Positions 9,948 through 19,225 of a DNA stretch of 64,000 nt are shown here, in pieces. Every line of letters starts with the position of its first letter. Position 1 is the first letter of the stretch. The notes under the pieces are model-generated. The model was not told the DNA's origin and did no database searches. It saw only the letters and a list, made by a program, of their open reading frames with translations. Origin of the DNA: Rachicladosporium sp. CCFEE 5018 (taxonomy: Eukaryota; Ascomycota; Dothideomycetes; Cladosporiales; Cladosporiaceae); the NCBI GenBank assembly GCA_002077045.2, contig KZ111153.1, positions 959,681 through 1,023,680 of the forward strand. Direction: 5' to 3'. The position numbers and the translations under genes were made by a program.

Positions 9948-12914
9948 ATGCCCAAGAGACGACGAGAGGATGAGGAGCGAGATGAGACGCTGATCGAGAT
10001 GGACGCGAGACTGAATAGTCTGATGGGTATGGGCTTCGAGCTGCGAGGCGGTGAGCTGGTCGGTGGGAGTGAAGGCGCGAGAAGTGAGGCAGGCGCGTTC
10101 AAAGCGACGACAATGGGAAGGAGCGGAGTGGCACAGGCTACACAACGGAATTGGAAAAACTTCACTTTGAATCGCGATACGACCGGCGCTCAGAGACTAG
10201 TGAACATACCTGCTCAGTTACCGACAACGGCATTTCCTGGAGTAGTGCGACAAGCACCTCTTCAGCCCAGACGCTCCTCTGGTCCTCCACCCATCGGCCT
10301 TGTCATGTACGAGTCACCTTGTATTGGAGACCAGCTACCAACGCCTTCTCCTTCGATAGCACACAGCCGGACGACATCGACTGTGGCCGCAAATATGGAT
10401 GCTCAGGACCGACCCGCCTTGCCATCGCCCGCATTGAGCGATAGTCAGGCGCCCAATGCCGCGAGACCTTCATCGATATTGTCGAAAACTCCTGCTACGG
10501 CATCGAGAGGAAGTCTCTTTGCCTTTACGGCAGGACTGGGAGGTGTACAGGCACCAACGCAGTCAAGTGTTCCTTCTCTGATGGTTCAGAATGCGCAAGT
10601 GGACTCGCCCAGGCCGCAATGGGCCGTGTCAAACACCCCAACACTGTTGTCCAATCGCAGTCCGACCACGCAATCTGGTCCCGCTCAGGAGAATATTCCA
10701 CGTCAGATGTCTGCACGTAGTGCCTCTCGCGTAATCTCTCCGGTGCAGCAGGCACCACCTGTGCAACCACAATCACGTGCTGCTGTGCCCAACACGAACG
10801 GAGGCCACTGCTTTATCACCCAAACAGCCATGCGCAGCATGTTCGATGAGTTCTTCAACAATGCTGCTCCAGATCTGACAGAGACAGATTGGGGAAGGAG
10901 GGATCTGCTGCTCGAAGTCATCAAGCAGAACGACATTTTCTACATTGTGCTCGTTCAAACGTTTTGCCTGCAGTCAATCATGCCTCAGACCCTGCCTCGA
11001 GAGCTGATCGGAGTCAGCAAAGAGGGTTGGCACGCGTTGCATCGTTTACTACGAAGCAACAAACATTGTAGCCCTGCAGCATTACGATTCACAGCGACGT
11101 TCCCCTTGCATCCCCAGGCCATGCTTACGAGCCCAGCCGGGCAAACTTACATCAACTACCTCTCAGCTGTCCGAGACTTTCTGGTCCAGCTGCCGCATAA
11201 GTTGGACCCTCTCATCGAGATCAGCAAGATCCGCTCCGCACCGCCTTTGACTCAAGACATGGCGCAATCTCTGCGGCTGACATCATCTGTACTGCAGACT
11301 ACGGTCTTCCGTATGACTGCACGGCTCTTCTGGGGTGCAAGCGATAACAAAGGTCTCAAGTGTCTGGAGGAACTGCACAAGGTCGACCAGCAAACATGGT
11401 TCACGCAGAGATTTTTGCGCACAGATGCCGAGAGAGCTGTCGCGTACGAGGCTTTCGCCAATGTGTTCCGCAATTTCCAGCAGTGGACCTCGACTGGTGG
11501 CTCGCCAGACGCTTTCAACGTCGCGGGGGAGTTGCGATTCTTCCGTGAGACACCACCTAGTATGATGCAAGAAGAGGCACGGCGCAATGCAATGCAGGCA
11601 GCACGTCAGCAGCAAATGGCAAATCAAGCGTTGATGTCCAGCAATCAGGCCATGCCCATGCTTGACGGATCAGGGCATCCGAGACAGCGATCAGCCCATA
11701 GACCGCTTGGACCTGCTCCGGTGACTATACAGCCTGCTGCTCGGACGAGTGGATCACCACTTGTAATGGCACCTCCCCAGCAAAGTGGCCTGTTATACCC
11801 AGGACAAAACGATGCGCCGAGATCGCTCCCTGTACGTCCTGACACTGCTCGCGTTGCACTTCACCAAGCGCACCTGCTAAGTCCGATTTGCGGTCCTGCG
11901 GAGCTCCCCAAGGGTTCGCAACCTTTGTATCGTCATGTTGTGAGCTACGCAGTCACGCCTACGAAGATCGTGCCGAGTATGAGCTCGCAGATGTTTTCGT
12001 TCGAGCTGACCGAGACGGACATTGCCAAGATAGCGAAGACCGAAAATGCCATTGCTCCAGGCGGTTTGGCTTCTCGAGTCTTGCAGGAAGGCGATCACTT
12101 CTACCGCTTACGGTGCTCGGAAATAACCAAAGGCGGCTTCCAGACCGAGAACGCTTGGGTGACCGCAGACAATACCTGGCCTGCTAGTATGTCATGTCAA
12201 TTGAACGATCAATGGCTTGAGACGAGAGGGAAGCTGCATCACGGCCGCTACTTGCCGGTCGATCTCAGTCAGATGGTTAGAGCGGGCAGCAACACACTGG
12301 CTGTTCATCTTGCCCGGGCCACGAAGGATCCCGGGAAGTTTGAGTATGCTATCGCCATCGAGGTCGTTACCGTATCATCTCACTCGGATATCATTGATGG
12401 CATCACACCTCTCAGCTCAGCCGAGTCTTTGGCCTCCATCAAGCAATCTCTCTCCGGCACCTCGGGAACCCAGGCCTCAGACGACGATCTTGTGTTGACT
12501 TCAAGCACCTTGTCTATCAACCTCTTCGACCCCTTCACAGCAGATCGCATCTTCACCATCCCGGTGCGAGGCAATGCCTGCCTCCATCGCGATTGCTTCG
12601 ATCTCGAGACCTTCCTGGGCCAATGTCAGCGCGAGAAGCCAGGCTACCCGTGTGTCGTGGACTGCTGGCGCTGTCCAATCTGCAAGGCAGACGTTAGACC
12701 ACATTCACTTGTCAAGGATGGATTCTTGGTCCATGTCAGGGAGAAGCTGGAGAGATTGGGCATGTTGGACACGAGGGCGATCGTTGTAGAGGCTGATGGA
12801 TCCTGGAGAGCGAAGATTGAGGAGAGGACTGGAGTGAGGAGTCCGTCCATGGAGGTGGAGAGTACTGGAGCGACGACAGAGAAGAGAGTCGTGGAGATCA
12901 TTGAGCTTGACTGA
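9948..12914 (+). CDS. MIZ/SP-RING zinc-finger protein, probable SUMO E3 ligase-like
   Basis: Single exon, 988 aa. The N-terminus is highly charged (MPKRRREDEERDETLIEMD), followed by about 270 residues of Ser/Pro/Gln-rich sequence, probably disordered. A helical central part (about 285-520) follows, then a Gln/Met/Pro-rich linker and a conserved region at about 640-850. Near the C-terminus, residues about 875-915 form a MIZ/SP-RING finger: ACLHRDCFDLETFL, then CWRCPICKADV, with the Cys-x-His and Cys-x2-Cys spacing of PIAS/Siz proteins. In known members this finger recruits the SUMO-loaded E2 Ubc9. No SAP domain is evident, so this is the Zimp-like fungal MIZ class rather than a clear Siz1/Siz2 ortholog. 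Nuclear location and SUMO ligase activity are inferred from the finger. Confidence 0.85.
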   Translation: MPKRRREDEERDETLIEMDARLNSLMGMGFELRGGELVGGSEGARSEAGAFKATTMGRSGVAQATQRNWKNFTLNRDTTGAQRLVNIPAQLPTTAFPGVVRQAPLQPRRSSGPPPIGLVMYESPCIGDQLPTPSPSIAHSRTTSTVAANMDAQDRPALPSPALSDSQAPNAARPSSILSKTPATASRGSLFAFTAGLGGVQAPTQSSVPSLMVQNAQVDSPRPQWAVSNTPTLLSNRSPTTQSGPAQENIPRQMSARSASRVISPVQQAPPVQPQSRAAVPNTNGGHCFITQTAMRSMFDEFFNNAAPDLTETDWGRRDLLLEVIKQNDIFYIVLVQTFCLQSIMPQTLPRELIGVSKEGWHALHRLLRSNKHCSPAALRFTATFPLHPQAMLTSPAGQTYINYLSAVRDFLVQLPHKLDPLIEISKIRSAPPLTQDMAQSLRLTSSVLQTTVFRMTARLFWGASDNKGLKCLEELHKVDQQTWFTQRFLRTDAERAVAYEAFANVFRNFQQWTSTGGSPDAFNVAGELRFFRETPPSMMQEEARRNAMQAARQQQMANQALMSSNQAMPMLDGSGHPRQRSAHRPLGPAPVTIQPAARTSGSPLVMAPPQQSGLLYPGQNDAPRSLPVRPDTARVALHQAHLLSPICGPAELPKGSQPLYRHVVSYAVTPTKIVPSMSSQMFSFELTETDIAKIAKTENAIAPGGLASRVLQEGDHFYRLRCSEITKGGFQTENAWVTADNTWPASMSCQLNDQWLETRGKLHHGRYLPVDLSQMVRAGSNTLAVHLARATKDPGKFEYAIAIEVVTVSSHSDIIDGITPLSSAESLASIKQSLSGTSGTQASDDDLVLTSSTLSINLFDPFTADRIFTIPVRGNACLHRDCFDLETFLGQCQREKPGYPCVVDCWRCPICKADVRPHSLVKDGFLVHVREKLERLGMLDTRAIVVEADGSWRAKIEERTGVRSPSMEVESTGATTEKRVVEIIELD

Positions 12915-13236
12915 GGAGCAAAGCACGTGTTCAATGGGAATGTTTGTTGGCGTTGATGAGTGTCAGATTAGCGTAGGCGTTGGGAAGGCGATGGAGCCTG
13001 TGGCTGTACATATACCCTTGCTTGTCCATTGTATGCCTGCGAGCATAGCAGTCTTACCACTCGTCACCCTTCACGTCGAAGTTAGACCTAATTTTGTAAA
13101 GACCAAACACGCCGTCGTGACATGTGACAATCGCGCTTCGCGGTACGCGCCGAAATCCAAAGTAAGCGCGACCCTCCACCGTCAGATTGCTCCCCCGTTA
13201 GGGTGAGTTTGCGCCGGTAGCAGTAGCACAGCGACG
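12915..13236. other. Intergenic, nothing recognised
   Basis: 322 bp between the MIZ-finger gene and PSY4; a short open frame overlaps it but shows no domain. Confidence 0.4.
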
Positions 13237-14329
13237 ATGAGGTCTAGTGAGCAGATACTGGAGGGGCCGGCAAGGGATGGGTCGATTGACATGTTAGAGT
13301 CACTTCAAGAGATCAAAGGGGTTCGAGACTGACGTTGTATAGCGATGAGTGGCCTCGAGTGCTGGAGACTTTACTGAAACGACTACATGATGTACGAGCT
13401 TGCACTCCAGAACGAGATGCAAGGAGCGATACTAAGATTAAATGGTAGATCGTTCATACCGGGTTCCCGATCCCGCCCCCTCCCTCGCCTCGACATATCA
13501 ATCGCGCGCCAACCCCAATCATCGACCCCGAAGTTGTAGCCGCTACGCCTCCAGCCCAGATCGCCGACAGCGATGATCATGACCACCCTCCAGAGGCGGG
13601 CACAGATGACTTCGCAGCGCCGAACGGCAGCCAGAGCAGCACGAAGGAGAATGATGAGCCAGTCCGGAACGATATCACGAGCAGCAAACCGCCCGTTCCC
13701 CGGTTTGACGACACTCCAAGTACCTTAAGACCAGACCCTCCTACCACGTCTCGCTCCCCGTCAGCCTCTGGTGATCTCACGCCTCTGCCACCTGATCTGC
13801 TCTCATCCTACAACTTCAGCACCCATCTCCTGCAACGCGACTTCGCACACTCGCCACCCTACACCCTGCAACGCCTAGCTGAGCTTGTGCTGCACCCGCG
13901 TCAACATTACACTCGCTTATCGCCCTTCCTCCGAGCCTTAGATCGGATCATCTCAGTCTCCTCGCCTCTCTCTGACTTCCCTCTCCCCACGCATCCGAAC
14001 GGCACGAACAGCTTCCTCACGAACGGCGACACGCCCTCAGAGGAACTAGGTAGCGACGAGTCACTTGGCGGCGCGCTTTTGACACCCATTCCATGGCTTC
14101 GGCAGAACGGCGCAGGACAAGCTGGAAGTCAAGGAGGGGACGGCGAGCTACACAGTGAGGGTATGGAGAGTATACAAGGTCCGAACGGCGTTGGCAGCAT
14201 CGAGACAGTCAGTGTAGTAGTCAACGGCATCTCCTCTTCAGCAGGCCACAACAGCAGTCCCGGCAACAGTCTACCAGCCAGTCCGACGCTTAGTGAGCAG
14301 AGCGACGCTAGTACCGGCTCTTCAGCAGG
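13237..14329 (+). CDS. PSY4: Protein phosphatase 4 regulatory subunit 2 (PPP4R2/Psy4), 3' end lost in gap
   Basis: Exons 13237-13292, 13343-13391 and 13449 to the gap at 14330. The introns have donors GTTAGA and GTACGA and end in TATAG and GGTAG; the second (57 nt) removes an in-frame TAG. The spliced N-terminus reads RDGSIDIDEWPRVLETLL, then KRLHDIVHTGFPIPPPPS, the pattern of the PPP4R2 N-terminal domain. After a Pro/Ser-rich insert, the second half of the domain is clear: PPYTLQRLAELVLHP, HYTRLSPFLRALDRII, matching the human order (PPFTIQRLCELL). The protein is a regulatory subunit of the PP4 phosphatase, which acts in DNA-damage checkpoint recovery. The C-terminal part before the gap is Gly/Ser/Asn-rich and low complexity. 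The true 3' end is unknown because of the gap. Confidence 0.85.
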
Positions 14330-14429
14330 NNNNNNNNNNNNNNNNNNNNNNNNNNNNNNNNNNNNNNNNNNNNNNNNNNNNNNNNNNNNNNNNNNNNNNN
14401 NNNNNNNNNNNNNNNNNNNNNNNNNNNNN
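14330..14429. other. Assembly gap (100 N)
   Basis: Exactly 100 Ns, the usual placeholder for a gap of unknown length. It separates the 3' part of PSY4 from the 3' part of an SDR gene, so an open frame read across it is meaningless. Confidence 0.98.
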
Positions 14430-14430
14430 C

Positions 14431-14922
14431 ATTGATCGTCACAATGAGCCCATCCCGATCGAAAGATTGGACTTCGTGATCAACATCAACCTGCGTGGCA
14501 CGCTTGATCTCATCCGCCTAGCACTACCTCTGCTATCGACGAACAAACCTACCACACCTGATGGCGAGCGCGGCGTCATCGTCATGGTCTCATCCTCGGC
14601 AGCATATGACGGTCAGCCGGGCCAGGTCGCGTACGCAGCTTCCAAGGGCGCAGTGCGATCTCTCACATTACCACTAGCAAGGGATCTGGCGCCTCTCGGA
14701 ATTAGGGCGATGACTATTGCGCCCAGCTACTTTGAGTCAAACATGACCGCACAGATGAGCGACAAAGTGAGAGCGTCGTTGGAAAGGGTGCTTGAGTTTC
14801 CGAAGCGGCCGGGGAAGGGCGACGACTTTGCGTTGATGGTGAGGCAGATCATCGAGAATGTCATGATGAATGGCGAGACCATCAGGTTGGATGGAGCGAC
14901 GAGGATGCCGAGCAAGCTGTGA
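14431..14922 (+). CDS. Short-chain dehydrogenase, HSD10-like, C-terminal part (5' end lost in gap)
   Basis: 163 residues of a classical SDR. Visible: the region after the Rossmann start, with FVININLRGTLDLIRLALP (the NxxG-like stretch), the catalytic Ser in MVSSSAAYDGQ, the YAASK catalytic Tyr/Lys pair, and IRAMTIAPSYFESNM (the PG motif is replaced by PS). It ends with ENVMMNGETIRLDGATRM. The last block closely follows the HSD17B10 / 3-hydroxyacyl-CoA dehydrogenase type 2 pattern (IIENPFLNGEVIRLDGA), so NAD-dependent oxidation of a 3-hydroxyacyl-CoA or a related substrate, perhaps mitochondrial, is likely. The TGxxxGIG cofactor motif would be upstream and is missing because of the gap. Pro-Ser in place of Pro-Gly is a small oddity. 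Confidence 0.85.
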   Translation: MDRHNEPIPIERLDFVININLRGTLDLIRLALPLLSTNKPTTPDGERGVIVMVSSSAAYDGQPGQVAYAASKGAVRSLTLPLARDLAPLGIRAMTIAPSYFESNMTAQMSDKVRASLERVLEFPKRPGKGDDFALMVRQIIENVMMNGETIRLDGATRMPSKL

Positions 14923-15761
14923 TAGGTATCATGGAGCACAATGTCAGAATATGTCCTTATTGCCCTCAATCGGCATATCTGGCAAAGTGCGCACTTCGGT
15001 TCATTCTCGCCTCGCATCCCAGGTTATCTGCAGTGGTAACGAGCTTCTCCAACGCGACATCGGGGCCACGAATCATGGCATCGTCATTGAGCCACGGCAG
15101 AGAGACCAGGGAGACACCATAGCACCGTCCCAAGTTACCACCTTACGCGTAATGTAAGCAGTGAATCGTTTTGCTATGCGTACTGTTAATTGATGTTGTT
15201 CGTCAAGCCTGGTGTACGTGTACAGTTTTGCCTGAAACCAACGTGTATTAGCCAGTTGGGTGACAGGCTGATGAGACCGCGACCCTTCCAACCGCACTTG
15301 TTCAAGCCATTTTGCGATCATCTCAGATCAATCTGCATGATCTCGATGTTCTACAAGCGAATACGCATCAGTACAAGCATTGGCATACGCGTCGGTCTCA
15401 CCGTAGGTGCAGTCCATGATCGTCGACGCATGTAAGATGACAAAAGTTCAGCCGCAGCTACTGCTCGATTCGCGGCAAACAGTGGCCAGCTTTGTAGACT
15501 GCATGCAGGACCCAAGCTTTGTCAAGCATTGGCATCTTGAGCGTTTGGAATCATCGTCGTGTTTGAAGTAGATGATCTGTCAGCCGCAGCGTTTTGTCAT
15601 TGGAGGGACGATCTAAGTGCCTACGGTATGTACTTTGCCTCGCTCTTTGCCACCTCTGACACTAACTTCAGTAGAGCAGCAGTCTAATGAACTCAATATT
15701 AACCTGAGCTTCGTCTCAGTCAAAAGGCAGGTAGAGAGGTCTGGCATCTGAAGACAGCACG
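14923..15761. other. Intergenic, nothing recognised
   Basis: 839 bp between the SDR and the transcription-factor-like gene. No supported coding, RNA or repeat element seen. Confidence 0.4.
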
Positions 15762-17321
15762 ATGTCCGCGACAGCAACAGAACTGGTCTTCCTGAATGTC
15801 AACCAAGTCACCAAGCGGCTGCGACGACGCATGACCGAAGCCGAAAAGCTGGAACGACGACAACGATATCTACAATCCTGCGCCAAGTGTACTCGACAGA
15901 AACGAAAGTGTCGACATGAGCCCGTCACACAGTCATGGACAGACTCCGATCGAGAGCTGTTACGGACCCGAGCCGTGTCCCACCTCAGCAGCCTGATGGG
16001 TGAGCAATTGACGATAAGTCAACCCAACGGAAGGAAAGCCCCTAGCATAGAGCTGCCAGTCACTCTGCTAGTCCGGCAACCCTCCTCGCCCTATGCTCGC
16101 GCAGAAGCAATGGTTGAGCACTGCATCATCTGGGGCGGCGTTGCGGATCTTTGGTTCTCCATGGTTCCTGCCACGTATGGACACGACCATAGACTAGACG
16201 CCACTATGTTCGCCATAGAAGCTGTTTGTCACTACAGGCAAGCATTCCCCGGATCCACACTCGCGAAATGCCACGCTACCATGGCCGTTGCACTGCAGGC
16301 GCTGCGAGAGGCCATGCTTGATGAGAAGGAGAGATGGAGCGACTTTACTCTTGCCGCAGTGGCAGGTCTATCACCAATGGAAGCGGTAAGAACCGAGAGA
16401 GCTATGCTGGTCACCGCGCATGCGAAGGGTCTGGGGACTCTGCTGTATGAGCGGGTAGGCAAAGTACCGCTTAGTCGTCTCAGTGCTGGTGTGTTCGTGT
16501 ATCACATCAGCGACGATCTGCTTCTCAATTGTTTGGCCGGCACAGCTTCGAGATTGGAGCAAGTACAGGATTCATATCTTACCCACGACTCACTGAGCTG
16601 GTATGGCGAACCTGCACTTATACTACGGCACGCAGGCACTCGCATCTCGCTGGGACTGCCACGGTTGTTGGAATATACCCGAGCCGCTCGAGTGCGACGA
16701 GATGATCCCAAGTCGACCGCGTTGGCTCTTGAGCTGGCCGAGGTGATTTGTGGCTTGCGCGATACGAAGGTCATGGGAGCGGGGGAACAGTTTATTGAAG
16801 GCCTGGTGAATGTGCCGACGACTGTACCAGACGACCGCAGTGTCACACCAACCTCGCTTGACTTCCACAACGCGGAGGACTTCCACGCTGCACTCCTGTA
16901 CTGGCATACCCGAATGGCTTTGCTTCGAATTTGCGGGCGCCTCCATGCTCTGGACGCGAGCGCATATGATGCCTACGAGTTGCCATCACCAGTTGAGATC
17001 AGTATAGAACTGCAGCTACTCGGCAAGGCAATTGTTAGATCATCGCAGTACTCTCGACAACGCATGGGACAGATCCGAAGGCGGCTATACGCACAATCCT
17101 TGCTAATGTGCTGGGGGGTGCTACATGATAAAAGCAGTGCTGGAGAGCAGAGCGTATGTGAGCAACAAGTCCGGGTTTGGCTGCTATCGAGGATCGACGA
17201 TCTGCTGGGCAGCTCTGTTGCACTTGCACCACAGGATCTGGATACGGCGGCCGACTTGTTCGTCGGTGGTCCACTCGTCGGTACGTTCCGGGCGTTCTTC
17301 ATGACCGAAACTAAGGTGTGA
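15762..17321 (+). CDS. Fungal transcription-factor-like protein with half a zinc cluster (segment 1 copy)
   Basis: Single exon, 519 aa, from the ATG at 15762. Residues about 39-52 read SCAKCTRQKRKCRH: Cys-x2-Cys-x6-Cys with a basic core, the first half of a fungal Zn2Cys6 cluster. The second Cys-x2-Cys-x6-Cys half is absent; EPVTQSWTDSDREL follows instead. The rest (about 110-519) is helical and resembles the middle-homology region of such regulators (HCIIWGGVADLWFSM, ALLYWHTRMALLRICGR). It may therefore be a regulator that lost DNA binding, or may dimerise without it. The basic stretch KRLRRRMTEAEKLERRQR before the Cys residues could act in nuclear import or DNA contact. The 3' 1.2 kb is repeated at 41138-42334 with scattered substitutions. 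Confidence 0.65.
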   Translation: MSATATELVFLNVNQVTKRLRRRMTEAEKLERRQRYLQSCAKCTRQKRKCRHEPVTQSWTDSDRELLRTRAVSHLSSLMGEQLTISQPNGRKAPSIELPVTLLVRQPSSPYARAEAMVEHCIIWGGVADLWFSMVPATYGHDHRLDATMFAIEAVCHYRQAFPGSTLAKCHATMAVALQALREAMLDEKERWSDFTLAAVAGLSPMEAVRTERAMLVTAHAKGLGTLLYERVGKVPLSRLSAGVFVYHISDDLLLNCLAGTASRLEQVQDSYLTHDSLSWYGEPALILRHAGTRISLGLPRLLEYTRAARVRRDDPKSTALALELAEVICGLRDTKVMGAGEQFIEGLVNVPTTVPDDRSVTPTSLDFHNAEDFHAALLYWHTRMALLRICGRLHALDASAYDAYELPSPVEISIELQLLGKAIVRSSQYSRQRMGQIRRRLYAQSLLMCWGVLHDKSSAGEQSVCEQQVRVWLLSRIDDLLGSSVALAPQDLDTAADLFVGGPLVGTFRAFFMTETKV

Positions 17322-19225
17322 TGCGGAGCTAGCGTCGGGCCCCATGGGATGGGGCAAAACCAAGCAGGTAGTCGGCCTGAGCGATCTCACAGCCTCAGCA
17401 GGTGGCTTGGCGGATATAACGACTTGCGACATCGGAAGGCAACGATATTGAGCAGGCAGGCAGGCAAGCAGGCGGTCACTCGCCGTCGATATGACACACT
17501 GCCATCAGATGCAGGATCTAGCCGACATATCGCTACTGATTGCCACCCTCTAGCAGCAAGCTTGCGAGGCACCCAACTCGAAGATATAGCTCCGCATAGT
17601 CCCGCCGATAGTCGCTCGCCGATATGAAGACAGTGATGTTGAGGTCGAGCCGTTTCGCGGCTCCTTGGCGGCACGTCGACCTGAAGCGGACAATCAAGGC
17701 GATGGTGCGATACCCTTCCACCGATCCCCGCTCGGCTACCGAGCGCAAGTACGATAAGGACTTGATCGACAACGTCCATGCGACCAGATGCCATCGCGAC
17801 GTCGTTCTTGACCACAGATTGTGGTATTGCGCGGCGAGTCACGGATCGTGGGGAAGTGTGCCTGGTGATCAATACTTGGAAGTACCCCTCACCAGTCGTC
17901 TGGGGTGCTTTTTCCAACAAAGCGCCACAATCATGCGAAGTAGATCAGTCCGTCACTTTTCCTAGCGAGCGAGCGCAATATGTGAAGGTTAGGAAAGTGT
18001 AACCGTGTGCAAGATATGTTCACTCAAGTCAATGTGTCGCCGACAGAAAGCATTTCACAGTTGCAGCGCTGTAGCATTGACCGCAAGGCGGTGTTGCATG
18101 TCAGCCTTGCGACGGACGCCACAACGGTCAGCCCTACATGTCGTCGAACCACCAGCGCGCTGACACACGTCGCTGAGCACAAGGAACCCATGCTTGCCCA
18201 CGGATGCACTGCCGCACAGTCAGCGCCGCCAAAATTCTGCCCTCGCTCGCAGTCGGCAAGGTACGGCGCGCGGTCGGTGGGAGCTGTGCCGCTATGCTGC
18301 ATGAGAAGACTATTGTTCCTGATGCATGCTGATCACACTGCAGGCATGCGAGCTTGGTTATGGGCATATTGCGCGCAGGTACTGCCTGTCCCGTCAGTGT
18401 GACAGCTGCCTCCTGCAACATGACGAAGTGGTGCTCATGCGGATAGCGCAGTAGCCATGGTATTGTTGAGAAGACGACGTTGCATCTGACGTCGAACACC
18501 GCGTTCTATTCTCGTAGCGTTCGTCGGTCGGCCCTTCTGCCGACCGATCTTCTAAACTCGATACGGCCCTTGGACCCGCTTTTCCCATCGTCTTCAGTCA
18601 CCTCACACGAGGTGGACAAAGTTTTCACTTGCATCGGACGAAGCCGGCGGTCGACTGCTTCGCCGCTACACGATCTTATGCAGGTCTCCATGCAACCTGA
18701 TTGGAGCGCATAGCAGATACCAAACCCGTTTGGCATGCTGACGCGAGAACGCTCGCCCGTTGCGAACGCCACAGATCAGGCTTCCCGCGTGCGCATGCTA
18801 CCGTCTCACCCAGGGCTGTGCCGCGATGGCACTATCTGTCACCTCACCTCGTGTTACTATCCAGCTTCGCCGAGAATGGCAGACCGCTGCTGCTCGCTCA
18901 GCAGCCTGACGTCGACTCATCGCTGCGATTAGCAACATGCTCGTGATGCTTTCCCATCACGCTATCGAACCCGGTGGAGGGCCATCGTCCCGATCATACA
19001 CCTCCGGTATATGAGGTGAGCGTATGCGCGTTTCTAGAAGTACTTGCTCATCTTTGTACACCACGCAACAACAGCAATACCCATTTCCTATCGTTCTATC
19101 TTTGCTGGGGACTCACTCGCTATAGTCCCTACTTCACATTCGCTCTCATCTGCTCTATCGCATTCCCTTGTCGCAAGAAGATCATACCAAACCTAAACCC
19201 AGATACTAATCGACAACACACGATC
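17322..19225. other. 1.9 kb region without a supported gene, holding an inverted block and a possible gene relic
   Basis: No intact gene. A GCAG-rich short tract lies at about 17451-17475. 17548-17704 is inverted relative to segment 2 (separate entry). Beyond it, about 17705-17965 has a coding-like frame (RYPSTDPRSATERKYDKDL) with no recognised family. The final 250 bp or so, with AT-richer, CAACA-containing sequence, is the likely promoter and leader of the wall-protein gene at 19226. An imperfect inverted repeat ACCTC...GAGGT sits at about 18999-19016. The whole stretch is present in segment 2 at 42335-44240 with many point differences. Confidence 0.45.
17548..17704 (-). other. 157-bp block inverted relative to segment 2
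   Basis: Read on the minus strand, this block is the same as 42561-42717 on the plus strand with one visible difference (AAACGG here, AAATGG there). The flanking sequence on both sides is collinear between the segments at the same offset (25,013), so no bases were gained or lost. Both junctions carry the 4-base inverted pair CACC...GGTG. In segment 2, a frame reading WLDLNITVFISASDYRRDY and on into RYPSTDPRSATERKYDKDL runs through the right junction. Here that frame is broken, which suggests this is the derived orientation. Confidence 0.9.

Noticed and set aside
13887..14922. Apparent PSY4-SDR fusion
   Set aside because: The two halves are separated by a 100-N placeholder and even lie in different frames on the two sides.
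17451..17480. GCAG short tandem tract
   Set aside because: Only about four units; ordinary microsatellite, present in both segments.
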